DNA of 64,000 nt from Brevibacterium sp. CCUG 69071 (GTDB lineage: Bacteria > Actinomycetota > Actinomycetes > Actinomycetales > Brevibacteriaceae): contig NZ_PGFV01000001.1 of assembly GCF_021023135.1 (NCBI RefSeq), positions 1,083,383 through 1,147,382 on the forward strand, read 5' to 3'. Below, in pieces: positions 25,828-35,156 of this stretch. Below the pieces are notes generated by a model, which was not told where the DNA came from, did not search any database, and was given only the letters and a program-made list of their open reading frames with translations. Position numbers and translations under genes: made by a program. Within the stretch, counting starts at the first letter, position 1. The number at the start of each line of letters is the position of its first letter.

Positions 25828-26126
25828 GAAGAATCTCCTTTGAATCGCTGGTTTCGTTTCACTCTAGACCATTTTCCGCGACTGAACGATTGATTGCTCA
25901 GAGTTCGGGCAACGACAATCTGCCAAGAATTATCGAACGTTCAAAAATCTTCGCCGATATGATTGACATCACATTTTGCATTTGGAAGGGTTCAAGTCAG
26001 CCAATATCGATTTCCCGTCGAGATCGGCTCCGGGACCGGTCACCGATGACACCCCGGAACCAACCGGTCTGGGCAGGCTCGTTTGCGAGTCCGTCCGCAC
26101 CATTCGTGCTTTTCAAAGGAGAAAAG
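25828..26126. promoter_or_regulatory. divergent regulatory region between ketoreductase and ABC operon
   Basis: This stretch is visibly richer in A and T than its surroundings (about 25855-25985) and must hold promoters for both directions. A palindromic GAACGTTC occurs at 25935-25942. No complete -35/-10 pair is convincing. The ribosome site AAAGGAG precedes the substrate-binding protein gene. Confidence 0.45.
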
Positions 26127-27341
26127 ATGATCTCAGTCTCGCGAAACCGTTCACGCCGTCTTCTGGCGGCCGCCGTCGTCGGCACCTTCGCGCTCTCACT
26201 CGCCGCCTGTGGCGGCGGCGGTGATTCCGGCAGCGGCGATTCCGTCGTCATCGGGTACACCGGTCCCCTCAGCGGCGGCGGTGCCGCCTATGGTGAGAAC
26301 GTCAAGATGGGTCTCGAGATGGCGGTCGACGATCTCAATGCCGACGGCGTCGAGATCGATGGGAACCCGGTCACGATCGAACTCAAGTCACTCGATGACA
26401 AATACGCGCCCTCGACGGCGGCCAGCAATGCCCAACGGCTGGCCGATCAGGACGAGGCGCCCGTCGTCGTGTCGCCGAACGCGGGGGCGATCAAGGCGAT
26501 CCAGCAGATCAACTCCGGTCGGTCGAACTTCTTGGTCTCGGCCTATACCTCCGACCCGGCGATCGTGCAGGCCGACAATCCGCTGACGATGATGATCCCG
26601 CCCAACTTCGAGTCCTATGCCAAGCCGTTCACGGAACAGGCGATGGAGCACGGCGGGAAGAAGCTCGCCCTCCTCGGCACCCAGAGCGAATACGGTCAGC
26701 AGTGGACCAAAGCCATCACCGACGAGTGGAAGGCCTCCGACGGGGAGGTCGGCGCCGACAACAGCGTCGACTACGCCACCGTGTCCGACTTCGCCGGGCC
26801 GGTGTCCAAAGCCTTGGCCGAGAAGCCGGATGCCATGTTCGTCGGCGGACCCTCACAGCCGACCGCACTGATCATGGAAGAAGCGCGCAAGCAGGGATTC
26901 GAACGCAGCTTCATCGTCATGGACCAGGCCAAACTCAACGAAATGGCCACGGTCACCGACATCGAGAACCTCACCAAATCCGTCGGTGTGCTGCCCGTCG
27001 ACGAATACGAGGACCCGGGCACAGAGGACTTCCTCACGAAGTTCGCCGACAAGGCCGGCGAAGACAAGGTCGCGACCAGCGAGACAGCCCTCAACTACCA
27101 AGGCGTGGCGATCATCGCCAAGGCCATGGAACTGGCCGGGTCGACGGACGACCCGGAGAAGATCCGCGGCTCGATCGGCGACGCCCTGGCCGAGGTCGAC
27201 GACAAATACAAGGTCACGGGATTCCCGACGGAGATCACTGATCAGGGTCACCTGCTCAACCAGGAGCTCGAGGTTGCCTACCTAGACGAGGACGAGAAGT
27301 ACAACAAGGTGCCCGTCGAACAGGTCTCGGACACGAAGTGA
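26127..27341 (+). CDS. ABC transporter substrate-binding lipoprotein (Liv type)
   Basis: A 404-residue periplasmic-binding-fold lipoprotein. The N-terminus has Arg-rich n-region, a hydrophobic core and the lipobox LSLAAC (Cys at about residue 31), followed by a Gly/Ser linker. The mature part begins VVIGYTGPLSGGGAAYGENVKMG, typical of branched-chain amino acid/amide binding proteins (peripla_BP_6). ATG 26127 is chosen because AAAGGAG lies just upstream and the signal peptide starts there. It heads a five-gene import operon. The ligand (leucine-type amino acids, amides, urea or aromatic acids) cannot be decided from sequence. Confidence 0.93.
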   Translation: MISVSRNRSRRLLAAAVVGTFALSLAACGGGGDSGSGDSVVIGYTGPLSGGGAAYGENVKMGLEMAVDDLNADGVEIDGNPVTIELKSLDDKYAPSTAASNAQRLADQDEAPVVVSPNAGAIKAIQQINSGRSNFLVSAYTSDPAIVQADNPLTMMIPPNFESYAKPFTEQAMEHGGKKLALLGTQSEYGQQWTKAITDEWKASDGEVGADNSVDYATVSDFAGPVSKALAEKPDAMFVGGPSQPTALIMEEARKQGFERSFIVMDQAKLNEMATVTDIENLTKSVGVLPVDEYEDPGTEDFLTKFADKAGEDKVATSETALNYQGVAIIAKAMELAGSTDDPEKIRGSIGDALAEVDDKYKVTGFPTEITDQGHLLNQELEVAYLDEDEKYNKVPVEQVSDTK

Positions 27342-27465
27342 CCCGACGCTCCTGATCGACCCTCAGTGATGCCCACCGTGTGATCTCGCCCTGAGCGCAG
27401 GTCGGGCGGAGCATGCCTGCCATGCTCCGCCCACCTGGCTCCATGTCTTTCGAGGACTTCCGCCA

Positions 27466-28332
27466 ATGACTCTCTTCATCCAACAGCTCTTCAACGGGCT
27501 CGCGCTCGGGGGCGTGTACTGTCTGGCCGCCATCGGTCTGACGCTCGTCTTCGGTGTGCTGCGCATCCCGAACCTCGCCCACGGCGCTCTCTACATGCTT
27601 GGCGCCTACGTCACGTACTTCTTCCTGGCCACGCTCGGAGTGCCCTATCTGGCCGCCATCGGGATCGCCGCACTCGTCCTCTTCGTCGTCGGCGTCGGGC
27701 TCGAACGGCTCGTCTTCCACCCCCTGCGGAACTCCCCGCACACCCACCATATGATCGCCGCGGTCGGGGCGATGTTCTTCTTCCAATCACTTGCCCAGGT
27801 GATCTGGGGGGCCGACTTCAGGCGCATGGACACCCCGATCACGGGCAGCCTCCACATCCTCGGCGCGGAGATCTCCGCACAGCGGATCGTCATCATCATC
27901 ACCGCCGTCGTCGTCCTCGCGCTGCTCACCTGGTTCATCAAGCGCTCCATCCACGGTCAGACGATCGAGGCGATCGAACAGGATCGCACCGGTGCGGCCC
28001 TCGTCGGGATCAATCCGAGCATGGTCTCGATGCTCACCCTCGGCCTCTCGGCGCTGCTGGCGACCATCGCCGCCGGACTGGTCTCCCCGATCAATCTGCT
28101 CTCGCCGACCATGGGCGACGCCCTCAATCTCAAGGTCTTCGCCATCATCATCCTCGGCGGACTCGGCTCACTGCCGGGAGCGATCATCGGCGGCTTCGCC
28201 CTGGCGATCGCAGAGACGATGACCTCGACGTACATCTCCTCGGCAGTCGGCGAGGCAGTGGCCTTCATCGTCCTGGTGGCGGTGCTCGCCATCAGACCCA
28301 CGGGCCTCTTCACCAAGGCGGTGCAGCGATGA
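27466..28332 (+). CDS. livH: Liv-type ABC transporter permease (LivH)
   Basis: A 288-residue membrane protein with about eight helices. LFIQQLFNGLALGGVYCLAAIGLTLVFG at the start and LGGLGSLPGAIIGGFALAIAE near the end are hallmarks of the LivH half of the high-affinity branched-chain amino acid permeases. It forms the channel with the LivM-like protein. A gap of 124 bases separates it from the binding-protein gene, possibly allowing different expression of the two. The stop overlaps the next gene by four bases (ATGA). Confidence 0.93.
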   Translation: MTLFIQQLFNGLALGGVYCLAAIGLTLVFGVLRIPNLAHGALYMLGAYVTYFFLATLGVPYLAAIGIAALVLFVVGVGLERLVFHPLRNSPHTHHMIAAVGAMFFFQSLAQVIWGADFRRMDTPITGSLHILGAEISAQRIVIIITAVVVLALLTWFIKRSIHGQTIEAIEQDRTGAALVGINPSMVSMLTLGLSALLATIAAGLVSPINLLSPTMGDALNLKVFAIIILGGLGSLPGAIIGGFALAIAETMTSTYISSAVGEAVAFIVLVAVLAIRPTGLFTKAVQR

Positions 28333-29369
28333 GCGCACTGAAGAACCCCCGGAACATCGGAACCCTGGCGCTGCTCGTCATCATCGCGGCGGCACCGCTG
28401 GCATTCGGCGATGAGAACTACATCATGCGCGTGATCACCACCGGCCTGTGCGCCGCGATCGCCGTCTACGGCATGAACATCATCCTCGGCTTCACCGGGC
28501 AGCTGTCCCTGGCTCAGGGCGGCTTCTTCGGCATCGGCGCCTACACGGTCGGACTGCTCACCACCGACTACGACTGGTCGTTCTGGTCGGCCTTCGCCCT
28601 CGCCGTGATCGGCACCGCGGTCGTCGGCTATCTCTCCGGTCTCATCGCGCTGCGGACGCGGGATGAGTACTTCGCGATCTTCACCATGGCCATCGGGTTC
28701 ATCATCTATCTCACTATCAGCCGCTGGGAAGCGGTGACCCATGCCCATTCCGGGGTCAACAATGTGAAGTTCCCCGAGGCCGGCGACCTCATCGACTTCA
28801 GCGACCCGACCGCGATGTTCTACCTCGTCTTCGTCATCCTCCTCGTCTGCGTCTACATCACCTATGCGATTCGCCGCTCCGGGGTCGGACGGACGCTGCT
28901 GACCATCCGAACCAGCGAAGACCTCGCCGATGCGATCGGGGTCAAGGTGGGTCTGAGCAAGCAGCTGGCCTTCGCCGCCTCGGCCGTGTTCGGCGGGATC
29001 GGAGGCGGCCTCTACGCCTCCGTGGTCGGGTTCATCGGCCCGGATGCCGCCTCTGTGGACAAGACCTTCGAATTCCTCATGTTCATCCTCGTCGGCGGCA
29101 TGGGCACGGTGGCCGGTCCGCTGATCGGCAGCATGATCGTGACGTTCCTGTTCGAGTTCTTCCAGGACTTCCAGGCCTACCGGTTCATCGTGCTCGGTCC
29201 GATCATCATCGCCCTCGTCATCTTCGCCCCGCGCGGGATCGTCGGGTACCTGGGCGGCTTCGTCGACCGACGCAACCGTCGGCGAAGAATCGCCGAGACC
29301 CGCAGCACCGACGAGGCCAGGGGCGCCGCAGAACCGATGGAGACCACCACCAGCGAGGAGACGAAATGA
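28329..29369 (+). CDS. livM: Liv-type ABC transporter permease (LivM)
   Basis: A 346-residue permease. ILGFTGQLSLAQGGFFGIGAYTVG and FILVGGMGTVAGPLIGSMI are the diagnostic LivM segments, with ATP-binding-subunit docking in GVKVGLSKQLAFAASA. About nine helices are predicted, followed by a charged cytoplasmic tail of some 45 residues (basic, then Thr/Glu-rich). It pairs with the LivH subunit. Both junctions are four-base overlaps (ATGA), so the operon is translationally coupled here. Confidence 0.94.
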   Translation: MSALKNPRNIGTLALLVIIAAAPLAFGDENYIMRVITTGLCAAIAVYGMNIILGFTGQLSLAQGGFFGIGAYTVGLLTTDYDWSFWSAFALAVIGTAVVGYLSGLIALRTRDEYFAIFTMAIGFIIYLTISRWEAVTHAHSGVNNVKFPEAGDLIDFSDPTAMFYLVFVILLVCVYITYAIRRSGVGRTLLTIRTSEDLADAIGVKVGLSKQLAFAASAVFGGIGGGLYASVVGFIGPDAASVDKTFEFLMFILVGGMGTVAGPLIGSMIVTFLFEFFQDFQAYRFIVLGPIIIALVIFAPRGIVGYLGGFVDRRNRRRRIAETRSTDEARGAAEPMETTTSEETK

Positions 29370-30139
29370 CTCTGCTCGAAATCCGCGGACTCGGCAAACG
29401 CTTCGGCGGGCTCGACGCCGTCAAGGATGTCAGCCTCGATGTCGAGGAAGGACGCATCACCGCAGTCATCGGCCCCAACGGTGCGGGCAAGTCGACGCTG
29501 TTCAACCTCGTGCACGGGTTCTATCGCCCGAGCGCAGGAGCGGTGAGCTTCAACGGGCGCGACATCACCCACTCCTCCCCGCATGCGACCGTGGCCGAGG
29601 GCATCGCCCGCACCTTCCAGACCACCCACCTCTTCGACGACAGCACTCTGCTGGAGAACGTCCTGGCGGGCAGGATCGTCCGTTCGCGGTCGAACATCTT
29701 CGATGCGATCTTCCACACTCCGCGGCACCGGCGTGAGGCTCGGATCAACGAAGACAAGGCCCTCGAGGCGCTCGAGTACTGCGGTGTCGGGGACTACCGG
29801 CACGACCTGGCATCGAATGTGCCGCAGGAAGTGCAGAAGCGCACGGCCGTGGCCATGGCACTCGCCACCGAACCCGTGCTGATGCTCCTCGACGAGCCCG
29901 CCGGCGGAATCCCGGAGGAGGAGACTGCGGACTTCGGCAACCTCATCCGCTCGCTGCCGCAGCGGGGAGTCTCCGTCCTCCTCGTCGAACACAAGATGTC
30001 GATGATCATGGATCTCGCGGACACGATCCTCGTCCTCGACCACGGCCAGAAGCTGGCCCTGGGCACGCCAGCCGAGATCCAGTCGAATCCGGACGTGATC
30101 AAGGCCTATCTCGGATCCACGAAGCAGGAGGAGAACTGA
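29366..30139 (+). CDS. livG: Liv-type ABC transporter ATP-binding protein (LivG), degenerate signature
   Basis: A 257-residue ATPase. Walker A is GPNGAGKST (near residues 33-41), the Q-loop lies in ARTFQTTHLF, Walker B with its catalytic Glu is VLMLLDEP, and the switch His is in VLLVEHKM. The signature loop is unusual. Where LivG proteins normally read LPYGxQRRLEIARAL (the LSGGQ equivalent), this protein has NVPQEVQKRTAVAMAL, so the Gly is replaced by Glu. One of the two ATP sites of the LivG/LivF dimer may therefore be weak. It overlaps livM by four bases and shares one base with livF. Confidence 0.92.
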   Translation: MTLLEIRGLGKRFGGLDAVKDVSLDVEEGRITAVIGPNGAGKSTLFNLVHGFYRPSAGAVSFNGRDITHSSPHATVAEGIARTFQTTHLFDDSTLLENVLAGRIVRSRSNIFDAIFHTPRHRREARINEDKALEALEYCGVGDYRHDLASNVPQEVQKRTAVAMALATEPVLMLLDEPAGGIPEEETADFGNLIRSLPQRGVSVLLVEHKMSMIMDLADTILVLDHGQKLALGTPAEIQSNPDVIKAYLGSTKQEEN

Positions 30140-30843
30140 TGCTCACCCTTGAGAATGTCAGCACCGGCTATGACGCGACAGATGCCCTCCACGGTGTCAG
30201 CATCACGGCCAAGCCGGGTGAGCTCACCGTCATCCTCGGGGCCAACGGGTCCGGCAAGACCACGTTGTTCAAGACGATCAGCGGACTGCTGCGAACCCGG
30301 TCGGGCACGATCACCTACGCGGACCGGCAGATCGGGCGGGCGCGACCGAACACGATCGTCAAACGCGGAATCGCTCACTGTCCGGAGGGAAGGCACCTGT
30401 TCGGCAAGATGTCGGTCGAGAAGAATCTGCGCTTGGGCACCTACCCGCACCGGAATCGCACCCGCACCGAGGAGATCCTCGCCGAGGTGTTCGAGCTGTT
30501 CCCGATTCTCAAGGAGAAGGCGAAGCAGCCGGCAGGGTCACTCTCTGGCGGACAGCAGCAGATGGTGGCCATCGGCCGGGCACTCATGTCCGATCCGAGT
30601 CTGCTCATCCTCGACGAACCGTCGATGGGCTTGGCGCCTCTTGTGGTCGAACAGGTGCTCGAGTCCGTGGCCCAGATCAACAGCAACGGAATCGGCGTGC
30701 TGCTCAGCGAACAGAACGCCAAGGCCTCGCTGGCGATCGCCCACCGCGGCTACGTCCTCGCCGAAGGACGGGTGGTGCTTGCCGATGATGCCGCGAAACT
30801 GCTTGATAATCCGCAGGTGCAGGCCGCCTACCTCGGGCTCTGA
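30139..30843 (+). CDS. livF: Liv-type ABC transporter ATP-binding protein (LivF)
   Basis: A 234-residue ATPase with canonical motifs: Walker A GANGSGKTT, Q-loop region HCPEGRHLFGKMSVEKNL (specific for LivF), signature LSGGQQQM, Walker B LLILDEPSMGLAP and the switch region in LLSEQNA. It completes the importer with LivG, LivH, LivM and the lipoprotein. Its ATG uses the last base of the livG stop (TGATG). The inverted repeat at 30846-30888 follows directly and probably ends the transcript. Confidence 0.95.
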   Translation: MLTLENVSTGYDATDALHGVSITAKPGELTVILGANGSGKTTLFKTISGLLRTRSGTITYADRQIGRARPNTIVKRGIAHCPEGRHLFGKMSVEKNLRLGTYPHRNRTRTEEILAEVFELFPILKEKAKQPAGSLSGGQQQMVAIGRALMSDPSLLILDEPSMGLAPLVVEQVLESVAQINSNGIGVLLSEQNAKASLAIAHRGYVLAEGRVVLADDAAKLLDNPQVQAAYLGL

Positions 30844-30845
30844 GC

Positions 30846-30888
30846 GGGACGTGTCACGCTCACTCGTCGAGGAAGCGTGACACGTCCC
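30846..30888. terminator. 15-bp inverted repeat between convergent livF and Sua5/YciO genes
   Basis: GGGACGTGTCACGCT (30846-30860) is the exact reverse complement of 30874-30888, with a 13-base loop. The loop and right arm lie inside the last codons of the convergent Sua5/YciO gene, so that protein's C-terminus doubles as a terminator stem. No T-tract. Confidence 0.7.
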
Positions 30889-31486
30889 CGGCGCCGACCC
30901 GGGCGACCTCGGGAAAGCGACCGGTGAAGTCGATGACGGAGGTCGGCACGACTCCTGGGGTGCCGGACTCGATGACGATGTCGACGTCGTTGCCGATGCG
31001 GTCGACGACATCCTCGGCGTGAGTGAGCGGATCGTCGTCATCGGGCAGCAGGAGCGTCGAGGACAGGATCGGCTCCCCCATGGCTTCGACGAGCGCCAGG
31101 GCGGTGACGTTCTGCGGAATGCGTGCGCCCACCGAGTGCTTCTTCGGGTGCATCATCCTCCGCGGCACCTCCTTCGTCGCTTTCATGATGAAGGTGAAGG
31201 GTCCGGGAGTCATCGATTTGATCGCCCGGAAGTCGGAGTTGTCGACGATGACGAACTGGCCCAGCTGGGCGAAGTCGTGGCACATGAGAGTGAAATGGTG
31301 CTTCGAGTCGAGGTTGCGGATCCGCGTGATCCGCTCGATGCCGGCCTTGTTGTCGAGCGCACAGCCGAGCGCATAGCACGAGTCGGTCGGATAGGCGATG
31401 AGGCCGCCGTCCCTCAGGGACTGCGCCGCCTGTTCGATCAAACGGTTCTGCGGGTTCTCGGGATGGATCTTCAGTAGATTCGCCAT
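30860..31486 (-). CDS. Sua5/YciO/YrdC-family protein (threonylcarbamoyl-AMP synthase-like)
   Basis: A 208-residue single-domain protein. GGLIAYPTDSCYALGCA, KHHFTLMCHDFAQL, KSMTPGPFTFIMKAT and VGARIPQN follow the YrdC fold's ATP, bicarbonate and threonine pocket. The spacing resembles the YciO subgroup more than Sua5 or TsaC. YrdC/Sua5 proteins make threonylcarbamoyl-AMP for the t6A modification of ANN-decoding tRNAs. YciO proteins share the fold but have a less certain role. The gene is monocistronic on the minus strand, separated from the AI-2E gene by 104 bases. Confidence 0.88.
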   Translation of the reverse strand: MANLLKIHPENPQNRLIEQAAQSLRDGGLIAYPTDSCYALGCALDNKAGIERITRIRNLDSKHHFTLMCHDFAQLGQFVIVDNSDFRAIKSMTPGPFTFIMKATKEVPRRMMHPKKHSVGARIPQNVTALALVEAMGEPILSSTLLLPDDDDPLTHAEDVVDRIGNDVDIVIESGTPGVVPTSVIDFTGRFPEVARVGAGDVSRFLDE

Positions 31487-31539
31487 ACCTCATGCTATCG
31501 ACTCAGAAGCGAGAGAGCGAGAGCCCGGCCCGGTCGGTT

Positions 31540-31587
31540 TTCGGACAGATGTCCCTGGTCAGCCTTCGGACAGATGTCCCTGGTCAG
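31540..31587. repeat. 23-bp direct repeat (period 25) with a small dyad in each copy
   Basis: 31540-31562 and 31565-31587 are identical and contain GGACAGATGTCC, whose arms GGACA/TGTCC are inverted. They lie between the AI-2E gene stop (31591) and the Sua5/YciO start (31486). A further short hairpin, AGCGGGA/TCCCGCT at 31593-31609, covers the AI-2E stop. Confidence 0.85.
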
Positions 31588-31590
31588 GCC

Positions 31591-32988
31591 TCAGCGGGAT
31601 GTTCCCGCTCGACTCTCGACAAGGCTCTTCTGGGATTCGACGCGTGCCGTCTCCGGATCCGAGGCGAGCAGGATGTTCACCCATTTCGCCCGTGGGTCCG
31701 CATCGACGAGCAGGGCCTTGAGCAGCAGGGTGGCCGGAAGCGCCAAGAGCGCACCCAGCCAGCCGAGGACCCACACCCAGAACAGCAGCGAGAGAAACGA
31801 GATCAGCGGGGTCACCCCCACGGACTCACCGGTGAACTTCGGTTGGATGATCGCTTGGATGACGAAGTTGAGCACGCTGTAGGCGATGATGACCCACAGT
31901 CCCGACTGCCATCCGCTGTCGACGAGGGCGAGCAGCGCGGGCGGAATCAGTCCGATGACGAAGCCGATGTTGGGGATGTAGTTGGTGAGGAATGCGAGCA
32001 CGCCCCACACCCACACCAGCGGCACGTCGATGATCGCCAGGGCGATGACGTCGAGGAATGCGACGATGAGGCCGAAGATCGTGGCCACGACCCAGTAGCG
32101 GCGCACACCGCTGGCGAAGTCGCCCAATGATGTCGAGAACGCGGGTTTGACGTCGAGGAGCATGCGCATCCGCCGGTCGATGCCCAAGGAGTCCATGGCG
32201 ACGAAGAACACGGCCATGACCACGGTCGTGAGCAGTCCGGCCACCATCGACACGTTCGTCAGCAGCGGGTAGACGGCGTCGATGATCGAGCGGACGTTGA
32301 ACTGGCTGAGCTGCTGTTCGATCACCGAGGAGGTCACGCCGATGTCGGAGAGGAACGCGAGCATGTTCTGGTAGGTCGTGACGAGTTCGTTGCTGTAGCT
32401 GGGAATGAGGATGACGAGTTCGGCGACCGACCAGGCGGTGAGGCCGAAGAACGCGAGGATCATGCACAGCACCAGCACTACCGAGATGCTGGCGCCGATG
32501 GCGCGGGGCACCTTCACCCGGGTGAGGAACTTCTGCAGCGGGTAGACGACTATGTAGAAGTTCAGGGCCAGGAACACGGGGGCGATGATGTCCTGGAGTC
32601 CGCGGAAGAACATCAGGGCATATGCGACCCCGGCCAGGGTCAGTGCGATGATGAGTGCCCGCGGCAGCGGCTTCGCATGCCACGCCCGTTCGCCCGTCGG
32701 GTGCTGCTCGGCTGAGCCCGCCGAGGCGGCACCGGAGTTCGAGGTGGCACCGGCAGTCGAGTCCGCGCCGATGGTCGAGGCAACACCGACGTTCGAGTCG
32801 GCACCGAGCGCCGAATCGTCCGAGGAGAAATCCTCGCTCGAGGCGGCAGCGTCATCCCCCGCCGAGGCTGGGGCATCTGACGCATCGCCGTGCATCTGCG
32901 TGGACACTTCCTCCTGCGAGGTCTCCCCCGCTCCCTGCGTGGGATCGTCTTCGGATCCCCGCCTCACGTCCCGAGCATCATCGGTCAT
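31591..32988 (-). CDS. AI-2E family transporter (PerM-like)
   Basis: A 465-residue protein. The first 105 residues are a cytoplasmic low-complexity region rich in Asp, Ser, Ala and Gly, with 18-bp repeats. The rest has about eight helices in the AI-2 exporter/PerM pattern: FLALNFYIVVYPLQKFL, a long central amphipathic region (residues about 195-275), and the signature GVLAFLTNYIPNIGFVIGLIPPALLAL. Family members export autoinducer-2 in E. coli (TqsA) or act as Na+/H+ antiporters, so substrate is open. It starts directly after the der stop on the same strand. Confidence 0.88.
   Translation of the reverse strand: MTDDARDVRRGSEDDPTQGAGETSQEEVSTQMHGDASDAPASAGDDAAASSEDFSSDDSALGADSNVGVASTIGADSTAGATSNSGAASAGSAEQHPTGERAWHAKPLPRALIIALTLAGVAYALMFFRGLQDIIAPVFLALNFYIVVYPLQKFLTRVKVPRAIGASISVVLVLCMILAFFGLTAWSVAELVILIPSYSNELVTTYQNMLAFLSDIGVTSSVIEQQLSQFNVRSIIDAVYPLLTNVSMVAGLLTTVVMAVFFVAMDSLGIDRRMRMLLDVKPAFSTSLGDFASGVRRYWVVATIFGLIVAFLDVIALAIIDVPLVWVWGVLAFLTNYIPNIGFVIGLIPPALLALVDSGWQSGLWVIIAYSVLNFVIQAIIQPKFTGESVGVTPLISFLSLLFWVWVLGWLGALLALPATLLLKALLVDADPRAKWVNILLASDPETARVESQKSLVESRAGTSR
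32723..32812. repeat. five tandem degenerate 18-bp units in the AI-2E gene
   Basis: Units begin with GAG at 32723, 32741, 32759, 32777 and 32795, and end GTTC, AGTC, GGTC, GTTC and CGCC. They encode six-residue Ala/Gly/Ser/Thr blocks in the disordered N-terminus. Confidence 0.75.
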
Positions 32989-34500
32989 TCAGCGTCCTCG
33001 CCGCTTCTCCCGGATGCGCATCGACACCTCGATGGGTGTTCCCTTGAACCCGAAGGTCTCACGCAGACGCCTGACGATGTAGCGACGATAGCCGGGATCA
33101 AGGAACCCGGTGGTGAAGAGCACGAACTTCGGCGGACGCGACTGCGCCTGGGTGCCGAAGAGGATCCGCGGCTGCTTGCCGCCTCGCACCGGGTGCGGAT
33201 TGGCGGCGACGAGCTCACCGAGGAAGGCGTTGAGTCGTCCCGTCGGGATGCGCGTGTCCCAGCTGGCCAGCGCCGTCTCCATCGCGGGAACGAGCTTCTC
33301 GGCATGCCGACCGGTCTTCGCGGAGATGTTCACTCGCGGAGCCCAGGCCACATGTCCCAGATCGCGTTCGATCTCACGTTCGAGGTAGAAGCGACGTTCA
33401 TCGTCGAGCAGGTCCCATTTGTTGAAGGCGAGCACGACCGCACGTCCCGCCTCAGCGGCGGTGGTGACGATGCGAACGTCCTGCTCGCTCAGCGGCTCCT
33501 GGACCTCGAGGAGGACGAGGGCCACCTCGGCGCGTTCCAGCGCGGTCTGCGTCCGCAGCGCCGCATAGAAATCGGCGCCGCTGGCCTGATGGGCACGCCT
33601 GCGGATTCCTGCGGTGTCGACGAACCGCCACTGCTTCCCGCCGAGGTCGATGAGCTCATCGACCGGGTCACGGGTGGTGCCGGCGACATTGTCGACGAGC
33701 ACGCGGTCGGAGCCGATCAGCTGGTTGAGCAGGGAGGACTTGCCGACGTTCGGACGTCCGACGAGAGCCACGCGACGCGGGCCGCCCTCTTCGATCCGAG
33801 TGTCGACGGCGGAGACCTCGGGCAGAACCGTGAGCACCTCGTCGAGGAGATCGGCCACTCCCCGACCGTGCAGGGCCGAGACCGTCCAGGGCTGGCCGAG
33901 GCCGAGTCCCCAGAGTTCGGCGGCCATGAGTTCGCCGCGTTCGTCGTCGACCTTGTTCGCTGCGAGGAGGACGGGCTTCTTCTTCCGTCGCAGCATCTTC
34001 ACGACCATCTCATCGGTCGAGGTCGGTCCGGTCGTCGCGTCGACGACGAGGACCACGGCATCTGCCATGTCCACGGCGATCTCCGACTGGATCGCGATTC
34101 GGGAGGCCATACCCTTCGAGTCCTGATCCCAACCGCCGGTGTCGACGAGGGTGAACTCCTTGAGATTCCATTCCGCGCGGTAGCTCACCCGGTCGCGGGT
34201 GACGCCGGGAACATCCTCGACGACGGCTTCGCGGCGGCCGAGGATCCTGTTGACCAGGGTCGACTTGCCGACGTTCGGGCGTCCGACGACGGCGAGGACG
34301 GGAGCGGCCCCGAGCACCTCTTCGTCTTCGAACTCGAAGCCGCGGGCCTCGAGCAGGGCGCGGTCCTCGTCTTCGAGCTCATAGCTCTCGAGTCCGGCCT
34401 CGAGCGCGGTCGCCCGCTGCTCGGCCTCCTCGTCGCTGATGTGTTCGAGACGCTCGGCGAGGTTCTCGTCGGGGTTCTCGTGGAATTCGGGTTCGGTCAT
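32989..34500 (-). CDS. der: ribosome-biogenesis GTPase Der (EngA)
   Basis: A 503-residue protein with two GTPase domains in tandem: the first P-loop [12 protein letters not shown] with DTGG and NKVD near residues 73-190, the second [12 protein letters not shown] with DTAG and NKWD near 247-400. A C-terminal KH-like domain follows (about 405-490). Der assists maturation of the 50S subunit. The N-terminus has an acidic extension of about 60 residues, common in actinobacteria. The ATG overlaps the cmk stop (ATGA), the same cmk-der order as Rv1712-Rv1713. Confidence 0.97.
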   Translation of the reverse strand: MTEPEFHENPDENLAERLEHISDEEAEQRATALEAGLESYELEDEDRALLEARGFEFEDEEVLGAAPVLAVVGRPNVGKSTLVNRILGRREAVVEDVPGVTRDRVSYRAEWNLKEFTLVDTGGWDQDSKGMASRIAIQSEIAVDMADAVVLVVDATTGPTSTDEMVVKMLRRKKKPVLLAANKVDDERGELMAAELWGLGLGQPWTVSALHGRGVADLLDEVLTVLPEVSAVDTRIEEGGPRRVALVGRPNVGKSSLLNQLIGSDRVLVDNVAGTTRDPVDELIDLGGKQWRFVDTAGIRRRAHQASGADFYAALRTQTALERAEVALVLLEVQEPLSEQDVRIVTTAAEAGRAVVLAFNKWDLLDDERRFYLEREIERDLGHVAWAPRVNISAKTGRHAEKLVPAMETALASWDTRIPTGRLNAFLGELVAANPHPVRGGKQPRILFGTQAQSRPPKFVLFTTGFLDPGYRRYIVRRLRETFGFKGTPIEVSMRIREKRRGR

Positions 34501-35156
34501 TGTGAGTCCTTCACCAGCTGCAGCACCGTCTCGACCACCTGGTCGAAGTCGATGTCGCTGGTATCGAGTGTGTAGACGCCGTCGGCGGCTTCGAGGAAGC
34601 TCGTCGTCGCCGAGTCCTTGGCGTCGCGGCCGGTGACCTGGGATTGGGTGGCGGCGATCGCCTCGGCGTCGGCATTGCCGTGCAGCTCCTTGGCCCGGCG
34701 GGCCACGCGCACCTCGTCGCGGGCGGTCATGAGGATGCGCACCTGCGCGTCAGGGGCGACGACGGTGGTGATGTCGCGGCCTTCGACGACGATGCCGTCT
34801 CCGGCCGCCGCGATGTACTGGCGCTGCATGTCGATGAGCTCTTCACGTGCGTCGACGACCGCGGAGACGGTCTGCACGTTCTCGGAGACCTCGGCTTCGC
34901 GGATCTCTTCGCTGACGTCGATGCCGTCGACGGAGACGAAGAACTCATCAGGGTCCGTCGAGATCTCGAGGTCGACCCCGCGGACCTGCTCGAGGACGTC
35001 GACGGGGTCAGTGACCCCGCGGTTGAGGCACAGCCAGGCCATCGCCCGGTACATCGCGCCGGTGTCGAGGTACTGGTAGCGAAGCCTGCGGGCCACCTCC
35101 TTGGCGGTGCTCGACTTCCCCACTCCGCTGGGCCCGTCAATGGCTACGACGCTCAT
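34497..35156 (-). CDS. cmk: cytidylate kinase
   Basis: A 219-residue nucleoside monophosphate kinase that phosphorylates CMP and dCMP. The P-loop is [10 protein letters not shown] (residues 6-15), followed by [14 protein letters not shown] for nucleotide binding, then [15 protein letters not shown] and the lid region with RRAKEL. Length is normal. ATG 35156 is chosen because it overlaps the tyrA stop (ATGA) and sits right before the P-loop strand. It is part of a coupled chain tyrA-cmk-der. Confidence 0.96.
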   Translation of the reverse strand: MSVVAIDGPSGVGKSSTAKEVARRLRYQYLDTGAMYRAMAWLCLNRGVTDPVDVLEQVRGVDLEISTDPDEFFVSVDGIDVSEEIREAEVSENVQTVSAVVDAREELIDMQRQYIAAAGDGIVVEGRDITTVVAPDAQVRILMTARDEVRVARRAKELHGNADAEAIAATQSQVTGRDAKDSATTSFLEAADGVYTLDTSDIDFDQVVETVLQLVKDSQ

